Shown: piece by piece, positions 10,807 to 20,202 of the stretch | Position numbering within the stretch: the first letter of the stretch is position 1 | Layout of the letters: each line of letters starts with the position of its first letter | Assembly (NCBI GenBank): GCA_026770585.1 | Contig: MU646366.1 | Location: forward strand, 755,313 to 792,120 | Length of the DNA stretch: 36,808 nucleotides | From: Baffinella frigidus | Lineage: Eukaryota > Cryptophyceae > Cryptomonadales > Baffinellaceae | Direction: 5' to 3' | Translations under genes and position numbers: made by a program | Notes under the pieces: generated by a model | The model's database searches: none | What the model was told of the DNA's origin: nothing | What the model saw: the letters and a program-made list of their open reading frames with translations, nothing else

Positions 10807-12154
10807 ATGCTTCGCAACGTCCTCCTCGTCTCCTGCCTCGCAGGAGCGTCGGCCTTCTCGCTGGCACCCTCCATCGGCCTCCGCCCCCGCACGGATGCCG
10901 TCTCCCCGGTCACCCGCAGCTCTCTTTCCGCGGCCCGCACCGCGATCCCCGGTTGGCACCCCCCCAGTTTCTTGACCCTGGTGCTCGATTGGGTCGCAAG
11001 GGGGCTCTCTGCAAGGCCTGGAGGTGAGGCGCGGCAAAGTGCGAGCTGGCCGTGCAGGACTCGGTGAATGGTAGGGAGTGTCGCGGTCCGCCCGGTCACT
11101 TTTGCCTCGCCGCGTGCCTCGGGGATCCCACACGAATTTTCCAAGCACGCAGTCGGAACGCGTGCTGCCGTAGCCCTCGTGCGGCGCCGTCGCTGTGAAA
11201 CTGTCTCACCAGAAACTTCTGGCGTGCAGCGCGCCGCAGCACCCTCAAGGGCGCTTCGGTGTCGATGATGGCGAAGAAGATGAAGAAGGTGGCCATCGGC
11301 GTGGTTGGCCCCGGTCTTGTGGGCGGCGAGCTGCTCCGCCAGATGGAGGCCACGCGCCCGCTCCTCGAGAAGCAGGGCATCGACGTACTCCCCCACCACT
11401 CGCATCCGCCCCGTGCAAACCCTCTGATTGCTTTTCGTGTTCATGTTCCGAACCATTTCCAAGAGCTGCGCTGTCGAGAATAGTTTCGACACCCCCGGCG
11501 TATCGGAGACTTACACACAAGTGGTCTTCGAACCAATGCTTATCGCTCTGGACATCGTAGTGGCTGGTACGATACATGTTGTCGGTACGCAGGCACTTGC
11601 AGAGACCATCATCCACGCAAACACTGGGTTCGCTCTCATGTTCTTGGGACCCCTGCAAAGTAAAGTGCCCACGTATGGGGCCTTTCATGCTCGGTACACA
11701 CAGAGTTGGTAGCGTGCATGTATACTGCACACTTCATAGTCGCCTCCCATGTCAGATGCGTGCAGCCCCTGCCACACTCGATGCTCAACCAACGTTGAAA
11801 TCGTAGCCAGAGCTTCCCTCGGCACGAGCGCAGCGCAGCTCAAAGCCTTGATCGCCAGAGCTGCCCCCGGCACGAGCCCAGCGCAGCTCCGGCAGCTGCC
11901 CCGGACCTCACGCTCAAAAACGTTTCAGGATAGGTGCGATGCTATATGCGAAGCGATCCCAATGAGGGCACTGAGCACTGAGCACTGGTGCACTGCGCAC
12001 CGACCATGTTTTCCAGCGTATCCACGACCTCTCGTGGTCAGGCTTTGCTCTGGACATCATCTCGGTGCTCCCTCTGACACTGAACCATTTGCTGGTGGGC
12101 AGCTGACCGTGGCGTCCATCTCGGAGCTGCGTAACGGCAAGTCCTGGATGATGT

Positions 12155-12200
<46 letters not shown>

Positions 12201-15200
12201 NNNNNNNNNNCCACCTGCCCCCTTCCGCCATCCTCCCTGTCCCTCTTCCCCCATCCTCCCTGCTTTTCGACCACACGGTGTCATGGAACGTTTTCTGGAT
12301 CTTGCTGGATCGACATGCTCATCAACCGAGCAGCACGCATTCCGGCCTGGATCCAGGCCTACATTCCCCGGCGAGACACGAGAAGATGCGCTATCTCCTC
12401 TGAACATGGCGTGCCGATGGTCTGGTTCGCAGCTAACCTGCACTGCATGATCTCGTCCGGAGCTGCACGGATAAGCGACACCGTGGTGTGCAATGTCCTC
12501 TGAAGGTGGTGTGGTTGGCAGCTGCACGGACAAGAAGGGCCTCACCATGGACACCCTCCCGACGTACATTGCCGACGAGGGCGCTGGCGAGGTTAACCCA
12601 CCAACCACTTTTCTGCACGCCACAAATCTACCCATCCTCTCGCTCGATCTCAGTCTGTTTGGGGTCATCATTTTGGTGTGCCGGGGCTCTGCCCCGCTCC
12701 AAAGTTGACGGATTTGTACCTCACACCCAGCATGTCAACTCGGGAAAAGTCGGACAACCCGAGGGATGCAGCGCTCGACTCTGAACCGTGTGCCTAACTT
12801 CAAAGAGAAGAGGAATCTTTTCTGCCGTGCAAGGCACAAGCTGAATTTAGCTCTCGCACGTTGATTTGCAGACGCTCACAGCACCTGCAAAGGCGAGGTC
12901 AGGAGCCCAGACTCTACACTCTACACACCAACCCCCACACCCTAACCCCCAATCCCTAATCCGTACCCAGCCCGGCGACCTGGACAAGATGGCGGACTTC
13001 CTCAAGACCGTGGCGCCCATCGCCGTGATGTTCGACACCACCGCTTCCGAGCTCGTCTCTGACTTCTACCCCAAGTGGTGAGACTCCCCTCTTGGAAGGC
13101 CGCTGAGAAAAAAAGAAGCGGCACTGGCAACTACCCAAAGTGGTGCGCGACCCGCCTCTCGGTCCTAAGTTAACACGTAGCCCGAGAGGTTATTTCGGGA
13201 CCCTGCACCCTACACCCTACACCCTACACCCTGCACCCTACACCCTACACCCTGCACCCTACACCCTAAACCCTAAAAACTACACCCTAAACCCCAAACC
13301 CTAAACCCTGAACCCTGAACCCTGAACCCCAACCCCTAAACCCTAAACCCTGAACCCCCAACCCTGAACCCTAGACCCCAACCCCTCAACGCTAAACCCT
13401 AATCCCTAAAACCTGAACGCAGGCTGGGCAAGGGCGTGAGCGTCATCACCCCGAACAAGAAGGTGCGCCCCTCCTCGACCACTCACTCGTGTCCCCTCTA
13501 GAAGACTAGAGGGGAGGAAGGCACCGACCTCTCTCTCCTTTCCATCTCTCTCTCTCTCCTCTCCCGCCCCCGCCCCCTCCCGTGCCCCATGCACTCCTCT
13601 CCCTGCACACTTTCAAGTATTGTCAATCAGGACTGGCTACGACGAATGATGCTCTCCCGTCACGATTGACGTGGGAGGATCACGAACAAGGATCCTCGAT
13701 ACTGTCTGCCACCTGCGGACACCAGCCCGGCACCAGGTGCCGGAGACGAACAGTGATGCTCTCTATCTCTGCCTCGTCTCATCAAAATGAGGAAACACGA
13801 TATTGATTCCCCTGTTTTCTGGTACAGATCCGTCACCGTGTGGTGTAAAAACGATCAGCCAACCCCGCTCGAGACAGAGGTAGGCTGTCGCGTGACTGCC
13901 GGGCGTGGCTGGCATCCACAGGTGGGGCCGAGCCTGATGCGCGCGTTAACTAATGATCCTCTCCCGTCCCGAATGACGGGGGATGATTACGAACACGGAT
14001 CCAGGTGGGCTCGGGCGCAAAGTTAACGCGTGGACGTTTGGTGGTGGCAGGTGGGGTCGGGGCCGCTGCCGCGGTACCAGGAGTGCCTTGACAACATGGA
14101 TAAGACCGGCGCTATGTGGGGTATGCCCCCTCAACCCTCAAACCTAAACCCTGAAACCTAAACCCTAAACCCTAAACCCTAAGCCCTAAACGCTAAAACC
14201 TCAAGCCTAAACCCTAAACCATAAACCATAAACCATAAAACCATAAACCCTAAACCCCAAACCTGGGTAGTCGACCAGCCGTGCCACACTTGCTACCAGC
14301 CCTCGCTGTTGACCGCGCCATACCTCTTGCTTGTGTCAACCGAGCCCTCACCTGTTAGGTCCTTGCCATTTCGCAAGCTCCCTCCCTAGTCGGACACTGG
14401 AACGGAATTTTGTCTGCTGGGCTCAGACCTTGGATCCCTTGAGGGTGGTGGTGAGATGGCGGCGGGGTGATGACGGCCTGGAGGGTGGGGCTCCCTAAAC
14501 CCTACACCCTAAACCCCGAACCCGAAACCAGGTGACGAGACGACCGTTGGCGCTGGGCTGCCGATCCTCAACACCCTTCGCACGGACCTGATCAACACCG
14601 GCGACACCGTCGAGTCCATCGAGGTGCGCTTAGGGTTTCGGTTTGAGAGTTGAGGGTAAAGGATTTAGGGTTGAGGATTTTGGGTCGAGGGCTTAGGGTC
14701 TAGGGGTTTCGGATTCAGGGTTTCGGTTTTAGGGTTTACCTTGCCATCTCCTGCTCCCAAGCGTGCGGGTTGAGCCCAGGGGGTTGACACATACCGAAGG
14801 GCCTCTGCCGTGTGGTGTATGGGGCGCACAGATGCCAGGCCCTGCAATCTGGTGAGAAGGGTCTGCAATCCACACTGTGGGCTACGCGGGTTTCGGTTCC
14901 GTTAGAGCGGTAGAGCGTTTGCGGTAATTGTTGTCCGTTTTGGACGTACGGTTTTCCGGTTTTCCGGTTTTTTAAAATGTTGTAAAGGTCGTTGAATATT
15001 TTAAATGGACACTTCTCTGGTACAAATGAAACAGGGGGGGGGCAAACGAAAACCGGAAAACCGGAAAACCGTACGTCCAAAACGGACAACAATTACCGCA
15101 AACGCTCTACCGCGACCAAATTTGCACTGGAAAATCCTGAACGTCAACTGCCCAATGGGTAAGTTGACTTTTGGATGAATGGTTCGTAGTCCACCGTGTG

Positions 15201-17769
15201 GATGGTGGCCTGAAATGTGCCTTTGTGCCCGGCGGGCAACGCATCTTCTCAGACACGCTCCCCTACATATTCAACACAGTATTCTGTGTGGGGGCCTACA
15301 CCTGAATGTTTCTGGGCCTAAACCCTTCACCACTCCCAGGGGATCTTCTCCGGGACGCTGTCTTACATCTTCAACACGTACAAGCCGGGCATGAAGTTCT
15401 CGGACGTGATTGCTGACGCCAAGGGCAAGGGCTTCACGGAACCCGACCCCCGCGACGACCTCTCCGGTAACCCAACACAGAAAACCCCGAGGTTCGCTTC
15501 AGTATGTATACAATTTTCCGATTGAGAAGACGCAGCCACGGCGAGCGTTGTCGTCGCGCTCATGTTGACTGGCCAGACAATGTCCGTCGGCAGAACATAT
15601 GTCCACAGACACATACCATGTCAGGCACGGACGTGGCTGGCGGAGAGGAGTGACGTGCCGCTCCTGTTGTCTGACGCTCGTGATGGCACAGGCACGGACG
15701 TAGCGCGCAAGGTGACGGCATGCCGGTCCTGTTGGCTCACCATCCTAGTGGGATGGGAACGCACGGTGCCGGCGGGGCGTGTCCAGCCGCGGCGATGCGG
15801 CGTGACACTCCTGACGGGACGCTCCTGGGACAGGCACGGACGTGGCGCGGAAGGTGACGATCCTGGCGCGGCAGTGCGGCATGATGGTCGAGCTCGGCGA
15901 CGTCCCCGTCCAGAGCCTCGTCCCGGACAGCCTCAAGGTCCGCCTCCCCCCACCCCACTACCCGACCCAACGAAATGAAACGCGGATTGATGAATCAACG
16001 GCGCTGCTCCTCCTCCATTGAGCCGCCTCAAGGTCTGACCGAACCTCTTCGGCCACTTGGTTGCCATACGTAACCAGGGATTATCCAACTAGGAGTGACG
16101 TTCCACCCCCCCTTCACCCCACACTCTACACAACCCAATCACAAGAGTTAGGGAATGATGGATAGACGGCGCTGCCCCTCCCCCCATTGAGTCGCGCTTG
16201 CTGCTGCGTATCGCCATCCGCCATTAGCACATCACCCACGCCCTAGATCCTACCATTTGGGCTGTCCGTGAGGCGTGCACGCCGCGCTCTGGATTCCGCT
16301 CTGTAACACCCTGGATGTCGCAATTTTATGGGTACCCCAAAAATTCAATTTCGTTGCAGGACCTCCCTCTCAAATTGGGGTTGTGGGTGCGAATCATACA
16401 CCCTGAACCCCGAACCCCGAACCCTGAACCCCGAACCCGGAACCCGGAACCCTAAACCCCAAACCCCAAACCCCAAACCATAATCAGGACTGGAAGCCCA
16501 AGGAGGGGGAGGTGATGGCGGACGCGTTCATCAAGGAGATGATGGCCTTCGATGATGACAAGGTCTCTACCCCCCTCCCCTGCCCCCACTCTCCACTTGA
16601 AATCACTTCCTCGTCCATTCCATGCCCGCTCCGAATACAACATTTCGGATCCGGGTACAAAAGTTTAAATAAGACTTGTGTGTGAAATTCCGACATATGA
16701 CCTGGCTTGGGCTGCTCGATCTCGAGTAGCCATGTAACCAAACACGTCTATTTGTGTGAAACTTATGATCTCGAGTAGCCACGTAACCAAACGCGCCTAT
16801 TTGTGTGAAACTTACTACTTGATTTGCAACATGTAAACACACACCGGGTTTAAAATACTCCCCCTTCTGACCTCGAGTGGTTCCGGTTTCCGGCACCCCT
16901 TTAGTACGCATCGGAGGAAGTCTGACATGGATGATTTTTTGCACAGGCGGCGCAGATCAAGGCGGCGCAGGACAAGGGCATGTGCCTCCGCTTCGTGGGC
17001 GTCGTGAACCTCAAGACCAAGAAGGTCCTTCCCCTCCAGCTTTGCCTGGAAATTCTTGTCCAGCAGCAGTTGCACGATCGTGCCTCCCATGCCGGGCCTC
17101 ATAACCTCGCCACCTCACCACGCGAGACTGATAACCACGACACCGCACGGCAGGTGTCGGTGGAGCTGCGCGAGTACCCGACGACGCACCCCTTCGCGGG
17201 CACGCAGTACGCTGACAACATCTGCGCCTTCAACACTGTCCGGTACCAGTCCAAGCCCTACACCCTATCCCTTAAGTGGCCAGGTGGTCAAATTTGACCA
17301 CCAAGAGTCCTAGGCAGGTTCTAGGGCCCTATGGTAGGGCGTATGAGCCTACTGGCCACTTAAGGGATACCCCAACCCCTAACCCCTAACCTCCACAACA
17401 TCTGTGCCTTCAACACCGTCCGATACTTGCCGGAACCATAACCCATAACCCCTTACACCTAACCCCTACAGGGGTACCTTGCTTGTAAGAAAGCGCCCCC
17501 CCCCCCACCTTGGACCACCATAGGGCCCTATGCACAGCCCTACTGTTGGGTCCTAAGAGGAGTTTTATTATGAGCGAGACACCGCTAACCCTGAACCCTG
17601 AGCCCTGAACCCCAACACCCAAACCCTAAACCCTAAACCCTAACCCCCAACCCCCTGCACCAGGTACACCCCGCAGCCGCTGGTGGTGCAGGGCCCCGGC
17701 GCGGGCGCGGCGGTGACGGCTGCTGGCATCTACGCTGACTTCCTCAAGATCGTCGCTGCCTCCCCTTGA
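10807..17769 (+). CDS. HSD: Homoserine dehydrogenase, monofunctional, plastid-targeted, 14 exons
   Basis: Exons: 10807-10951, 11230-11384, 12103-12152, 12522-12591, 12971-13077, 13423-13462, 14051-14120, 14532-14623, 15340-15466, 15834-15937, 16488-16562, 16947-17024, 17154-17242 and 17664-17769. All phases agree; about 435 residues. The enzyme reduces aspartate semialdehyde to homoserine with NAD(P)H, a step towards threonine and methionine. The N-terminus MLRNVLLVSCLAGASAF is a signal peptide with an ASAF motif, then an Arg/Ser/Thr-rich transit region. The Rossmann motif is IGVVGPGLVGGELL. Then come DTTASELVSDFYPKW and VSVITPNKK, then TTVGAGLPILNTL, GIFSGTLSYIFN and DPRDDLSGTDVARK, which holds the catalytic Asp/Lys. 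The C-terminus is PLVVQGPGAGAAVTAAGIYA. No aspartokinase domain precedes it. The acceptor for exon 2 (11230) and the small exons 3-4, next to a C tract and gap, are the least certain. Confidence 0.94.
11806..11888. repeat. 47-bp-spaced tandem duplication in HSD intron 2
   Basis: GCCAGAGCT, CGGCACGAGC and CAGCGCAGCTC occur in the same order at 11806-11841 and 11853-11888. The join of exon 2 (QGID) to exon 3 (LTVASISEL) matches the family without any residues from here, so this is intronic. Confidence 0.7.
12156..12210. other. 45-nt C tract followed by a 10-N assembly gap
   Basis: C runs from 12156 to 12200, then 10 N. The tract begins three bases into the intron, right after the predicted 5' splice site of HSD exon 3 (AT|GTA then C45). 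The length of the tract and the gap are unreliable. Confidence 0.95.
12637..12780 (+). repeat. Dispersed repeat family C, copy in HSD intron 4
   Basis: The copy contains GATCTCAGTCTGTTTGGGGTC, AGTTGACGGATTTG and CACCCAGCATGTCAAC, then GTCGGACAACCCGAG. The same motif order is found at 35433-35580, in the 3' part at 20809-20860, and in inverted orientation at 28957-29030. No coding capacity and no terminal inverted repeats were seen. Origin unknown (SINE-like or MITE remnant). Confidence 0.7.
13200..13418 (+). repeat. CCCTAAA/CACCCTA array in HSD intron 5
   Basis: CACCCTA and CCCTGCA units change into CCCTAAACC and CCCTGAACC, and the array runs to within about 10 nt of the exon 6 acceptor (AACGCAG|G). 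It is C-rich on the sense strand. Confidence 0.93.
14124..14740. repeat. Telomere-like arrays in HSD introns 7 and 8
   Basis: CCCTAAACC units occupy 14128-14265 and 14496-14530, the latter ending at the exon 8 acceptor. After exon 8 a G-rich stretch (GGGTTTCGG, GGATTTAGGG) occupies 14630-14740. This is one of the few arrays whose sense strand is G-rich. Confidence 0.85.
14907..15113. mobile_element. Fold-back element with 65-bp perfect arms, in HSD intron 8
   Basis: The arms 14907-14971 and 15049-15113 are exact reverse complements over 65 bp. They start GCGGTAGAGCGTTTGCGG and contain CCGTTTTGGACGTACGG and a double GGTTTTCC. The spacer is 77 nt with a short G run. No open frame and no clear target-site duplication. 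This could be a fold-back MITE, or an intronic hairpin that forms a long double-stranded RNA. Confidence 0.85.
15622..15717 (+). pseudogene. Two partial copies of the start of HSD exon 10, in intron 9
   Basis: CAGGCACGGACGTGGC occurs at 15622-15637, and CAGGCACGGACGTAGCGCGC with the following AAGGTGACG at 15689-15717. Both resemble the true acceptor and exon start at 15831-15859 (CAGGCACGGACGTGGCGCGG, AAGGTGACG). The second copy keeps the reading TDVARKVT with two synonymous changes, then loses homology. They look like decayed exon duplicates that keep a splice acceptor. Confidence 0.7.
16396..16484 (+). repeat. CCCTGAA/CCCCGAA array ending at the HSD exon 11 acceptor
   Basis: Units CCCTGAACC, CCCCGAACC, CCCGGAACC and CCCCAAACC end four bases before the acceptor AG of exon 11. 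C-rich on the sense strand. Confidence 0.85.
17268..17367. mobile_element. Family B MITE-like element, copy 2, in HSD intron 13
   Basis: The termini are TCCCTTAAGTGGCCA and the perfect inverse TGGCCACTTAAGGGA, flanked by TA (17266-17267 and 17368-17369). The interior (GGTGGTCAAATTTGACCACC and GGGCGTATGAGCCTA) matches the reverse complement of 6924-7024. It begins 25 nt after the 5' splice site of exon 13. Confidence 0.88.
17395..17426 (+). pseudogene. Decayed copy of the end of HSD exon 13
   Basis: The bases match 17215-17246 (end of exon 13 plus its donor) with a few substitutions. It reads the same peptide, NICAFNTVRY or close to it. The family B element lies between the original and the copy. 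A CGGTAC donor has become CGATAC, so the copy is probably not used. Confidence 0.75.
17469..17585. mobile_element. Family A inverted-repeat element in HSD intron 13
   Basis: Begins CAGGGGTACCTTGCTTGTAA after a TA, contains a run of about 12 C and GGACCACCATAGGGCCCTA, and ends TTATTATGAGCGAGACACC, a diverged right terminus. It is followed directly by a CCCTGAA/CCCTAAA array (17586-17655) up to the exon 14 acceptor. Confidence 0.7.
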
Positions 17770-18184
17770 AGCGTCGTGCACAACACATCGCACCGCCGAG
17801 GACCAGCAGCCAGCTCTCCTTAGGAACAGTTCTGGCTTCCTCGGTTGTGACACACCGCCCCCCACCTAGGACAACCACGGGACCCTAGGCACACTGTATT
17901 CGGGTTCTAGAGGGAGTCTTGACACATAGTCGAGGCACGGTGGTATCCTCTGCGATATGTAGCAGAGGAAAACTCTGGGGAGCATCTAACATGGAGCTTC
18001 AGGGTGAAAGAGCAGATGAGACTCCGGAAGGTTATCAGGCATTTGCCCGCAGCGCGGGCTCTCTTCACATGGAATGCTGAGTAAAGAGGTATCCGGATTC
18101 ACCGCGTGTAGATTCTAGGATATGCAATACAGTACACGGGTTACTTGAAATTGAGGACACGCACCGCCCTAGGGTCCCACGGTA

Positions 18185-18306
18185 CAGGGGCACCTCGCTC
18201 ATAAGAAACCGCCCCCCCCCCCCCCTAGGACCACCATAGGGCCCTTAGCATAGGCCTACTGTAGGATCCTAGGGGGTGATGGTTTCTTATCAGCGAGGTA
18301 GCCCTG
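18185..18306. mobile_element. Family A inverted-repeat element, well-preserved copy
   Basis: Left end CAGGGGCACCTCGCTCATAA, right end TTATCAGCGAGGTAGCCCTG, flanked by TA (18183-18184 and 18307-18308). It contains a 13-C run and ACCACCATAGGGCCC. A second, truncated right half with the same motifs abuts it (about 18309-18378: TAGGACCACCCTAGGG, TTCGCGAGTAACCCCTG), suggesting nested insertion. Confidence 0.8.
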
Positions 18307-19667
18307 TAGGGCTATGCCTAGGAGCATAGGACCACCCTAGGGACGGTGCGTGTCCTTATTCGCGAGTAACCCCTGTAGGATGCTACGGAATACCGGGATT
18401 AGGGTGTCCACCCTTGTCGTTGCTGCTCTTCGGGGTGGGCAGGATCCCAATTCTCTTCTTTATTACTCTCGAGCGTGATACACGCTCGAGTGGCCCAACA
18501 GACTACCACACGCTTCAAGTCGGCTCAGTTGAAGGGGTCCCTTCCGAACACACCGTCCAGCATTCTGTGTCCGTGCGCTCCCGGGTGGCTCCTCCTCTGG
18601 GGATACAGCCCCAATTGTAAAGTCACTCCGGTCATCCTACATGGGGCTGTATCCCCTGACAGACCTCTGCATGCGCGATGCTCCCTGCTCCCTGTCTCTC
18701 AATGTAGCTCTGCGGACCTCTGTTTCTCTTCGCCGTCCTCCCTAACCGCCCTCCCTACCACCCTTCTGCGTTACCTTAACGCCAAGCCCTCACTGTTCAA
18801 CCCCCCCTCGACTGCATGGTTCTTCGTGGCCAAAGGGGCGGGACCGACAGGGGGCGGGGTAGTGCGGGGGGTGCGAGGGGCGACGTTGAAGCCGCCATCG
18901 GTCGGGTTGTAGCGCCGTGCAATCATTGCGTGTGAATGCTGAGATGCAGGCTCCTGAGAAGAGGTGAAAACGGGGGGGTCCAGCTTGTCAGGGCCGAAGG
19001 CAGCCTGGAACATAAAGGTACCCATCGGATGGGTTTACCGGTAATCTACGGTCACGCCAGGTCAGAAGTCGATTTTTCATATTTCTTCACCTCGCTCATG
19101 CATCGTGTGAAAGCTCATAAGTTGGACGGGAACGTGCTTCTACACCTCGCTCACAAGAAAAAATAGGAGTTGGGATCTGAGGGGTTGGGGGTTAATGCAG
19201 GGCAAGCCACACGCGCCGGAGCCAATCCACTCGAGCTCACCCACTCGCGTCAGAGCCCCGACACACGCAAGAGGAAAGATACAGCCCGCCGAAAATAGGA
19301 ACCTCTTTGTTTGCGACCCCCTCTGGTCAGCTGCTGACTCACTTGCTCTCAAGAATGTCATGTTTGACGGTCGTGTTCTGATGTTCCTTGTCACGAGTAG
19401 GGTTGTGTCCCGGACCAAAATAAACCCTTTCCCGGACCCTGTTTCCCGGGAAATAATTTCCCATTTCCCGGACCTTCGCTCCCGGGAAATGGATTCCTGG
19501 GGGAGAGAACAGCATAAATAGAGAACAGCACAAATAGGTGCGTCTGCATGTGCGTCATGGCCCAGTCCTGAGGCGGGCCCGTCAGTCCCGAGGCGGGCCC
19601 GTCCGGGAAAGATGACGGAAATTACTTGTGACTTTTCCCCGATTTGGACCGATTTGGATCTCGAGCG

Positions 19668-19707
19668 AAGGAATCCGCGATGAGCGGCGGCTCATCGCGG
19701 ATTCCTT
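19668..19707. repeat. Perfect hairpin, 18-bp arms, 4-nt loop
   Basis: AAGGAATCCGCGATGAGC, loop GGCG, then the exact inverse. It is intergenic. A terminator or element remnant is possible, but nothing decides this. Confidence 0.85.
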
Positions 19708-19873
19708 TAAATTATTGTGAACCTTCTGCTTGCGGGGTCCTGCTCTTGGTACAGGGATACTGATATCTGATACAGGGGCATCAGGTACAGGGGTATCTGA
19801 TACAGGGGTACGAAGTTCGTACCCCTGTACCCCTGTACCAAGAGTTGGTATCAGGATAAGGCCGGATAGGGTA

Positions 19874-19910
19874 CAGGGGTACCTCGCTGATAAGAAACCG
19901 CCCCCCCCTA
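19874..19910 (+). mobile_element. Family A element, left-end fragment
   Basis: CAGGGGTACCTCGCTGATAA then GAAACCG and a run of C, flanked on the left by TA. The homology stops near 19910 and no right end is visible. A palindrome built on the terminus, GGGGTACGAAGTTCGTACCCC, lies just upstream (about 19804-19824). Confidence 0.65.
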
Positions 19911-19937
19911 CGACCCTACTCTTGGTGCAGGGGTGCA

Positions 19938-19994
19938 GTTTACTACGAGCTCGTACACCTCGTGACTCACGAGGTGTACGAGCTCGTAGTAAAC
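19938..19994. repeat. Perfect palindrome, 28-bp arms, 1-nt centre
   Basis: The arms 19938-19965 and 19967-19994 are exact reverse complements (core ACGAGCTCGTACACCTCGTG). Such a near-spacerless palindrome is unusual and may be an artefact-prone or cruciform site. Confidence 0.88.
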
Positions 19995-20202
19995 AATTGT
20001 AAACAAAACCAAATGTACAATTTTGGGGGCTGCGGACACTCATCATGGGTACCGGTACACTCGCAATAAAGGGGTCGCGACCCCTTTAGTCAAAATTATG
20101 ACAGGGACAGATTTCCTGGGAAAACGCACAGGTTGTCGCACGACAGGTTGTTTGTCGCACGAGAGGTTGTCGCAAGAAAGGTTGTCGCGCAAAGAGCCCC
20201 CA

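Larger units (their letters stand above)
17770..20202. other. 2.4-kb region with no gene found, rich in hairpins and repeats
   Basis: Downstream of HSD and upstream of the SRPBCC gene. It holds a family A element (18185-18306), a half element (about 18309-18378), a truncated one (19874-19910), TCCCGGGAAA-type repeats (about 19425-19495), a two-copy GAGGCGGGCCCGTC tandem (about 19570-19603), and hairpins at 18465-18487, 19668-19707 and 19938-19994. No exon was recognised. Confidence 0.5.

Noticed and set aside
11250-11261. GTG or ATG near 11259 as the start of homoserine dehydrogenase
   Set aside because: An upstream exon at 10807 supplies an ATG and a signal/ASAF presequence, and joins in phase through 10951|11230.
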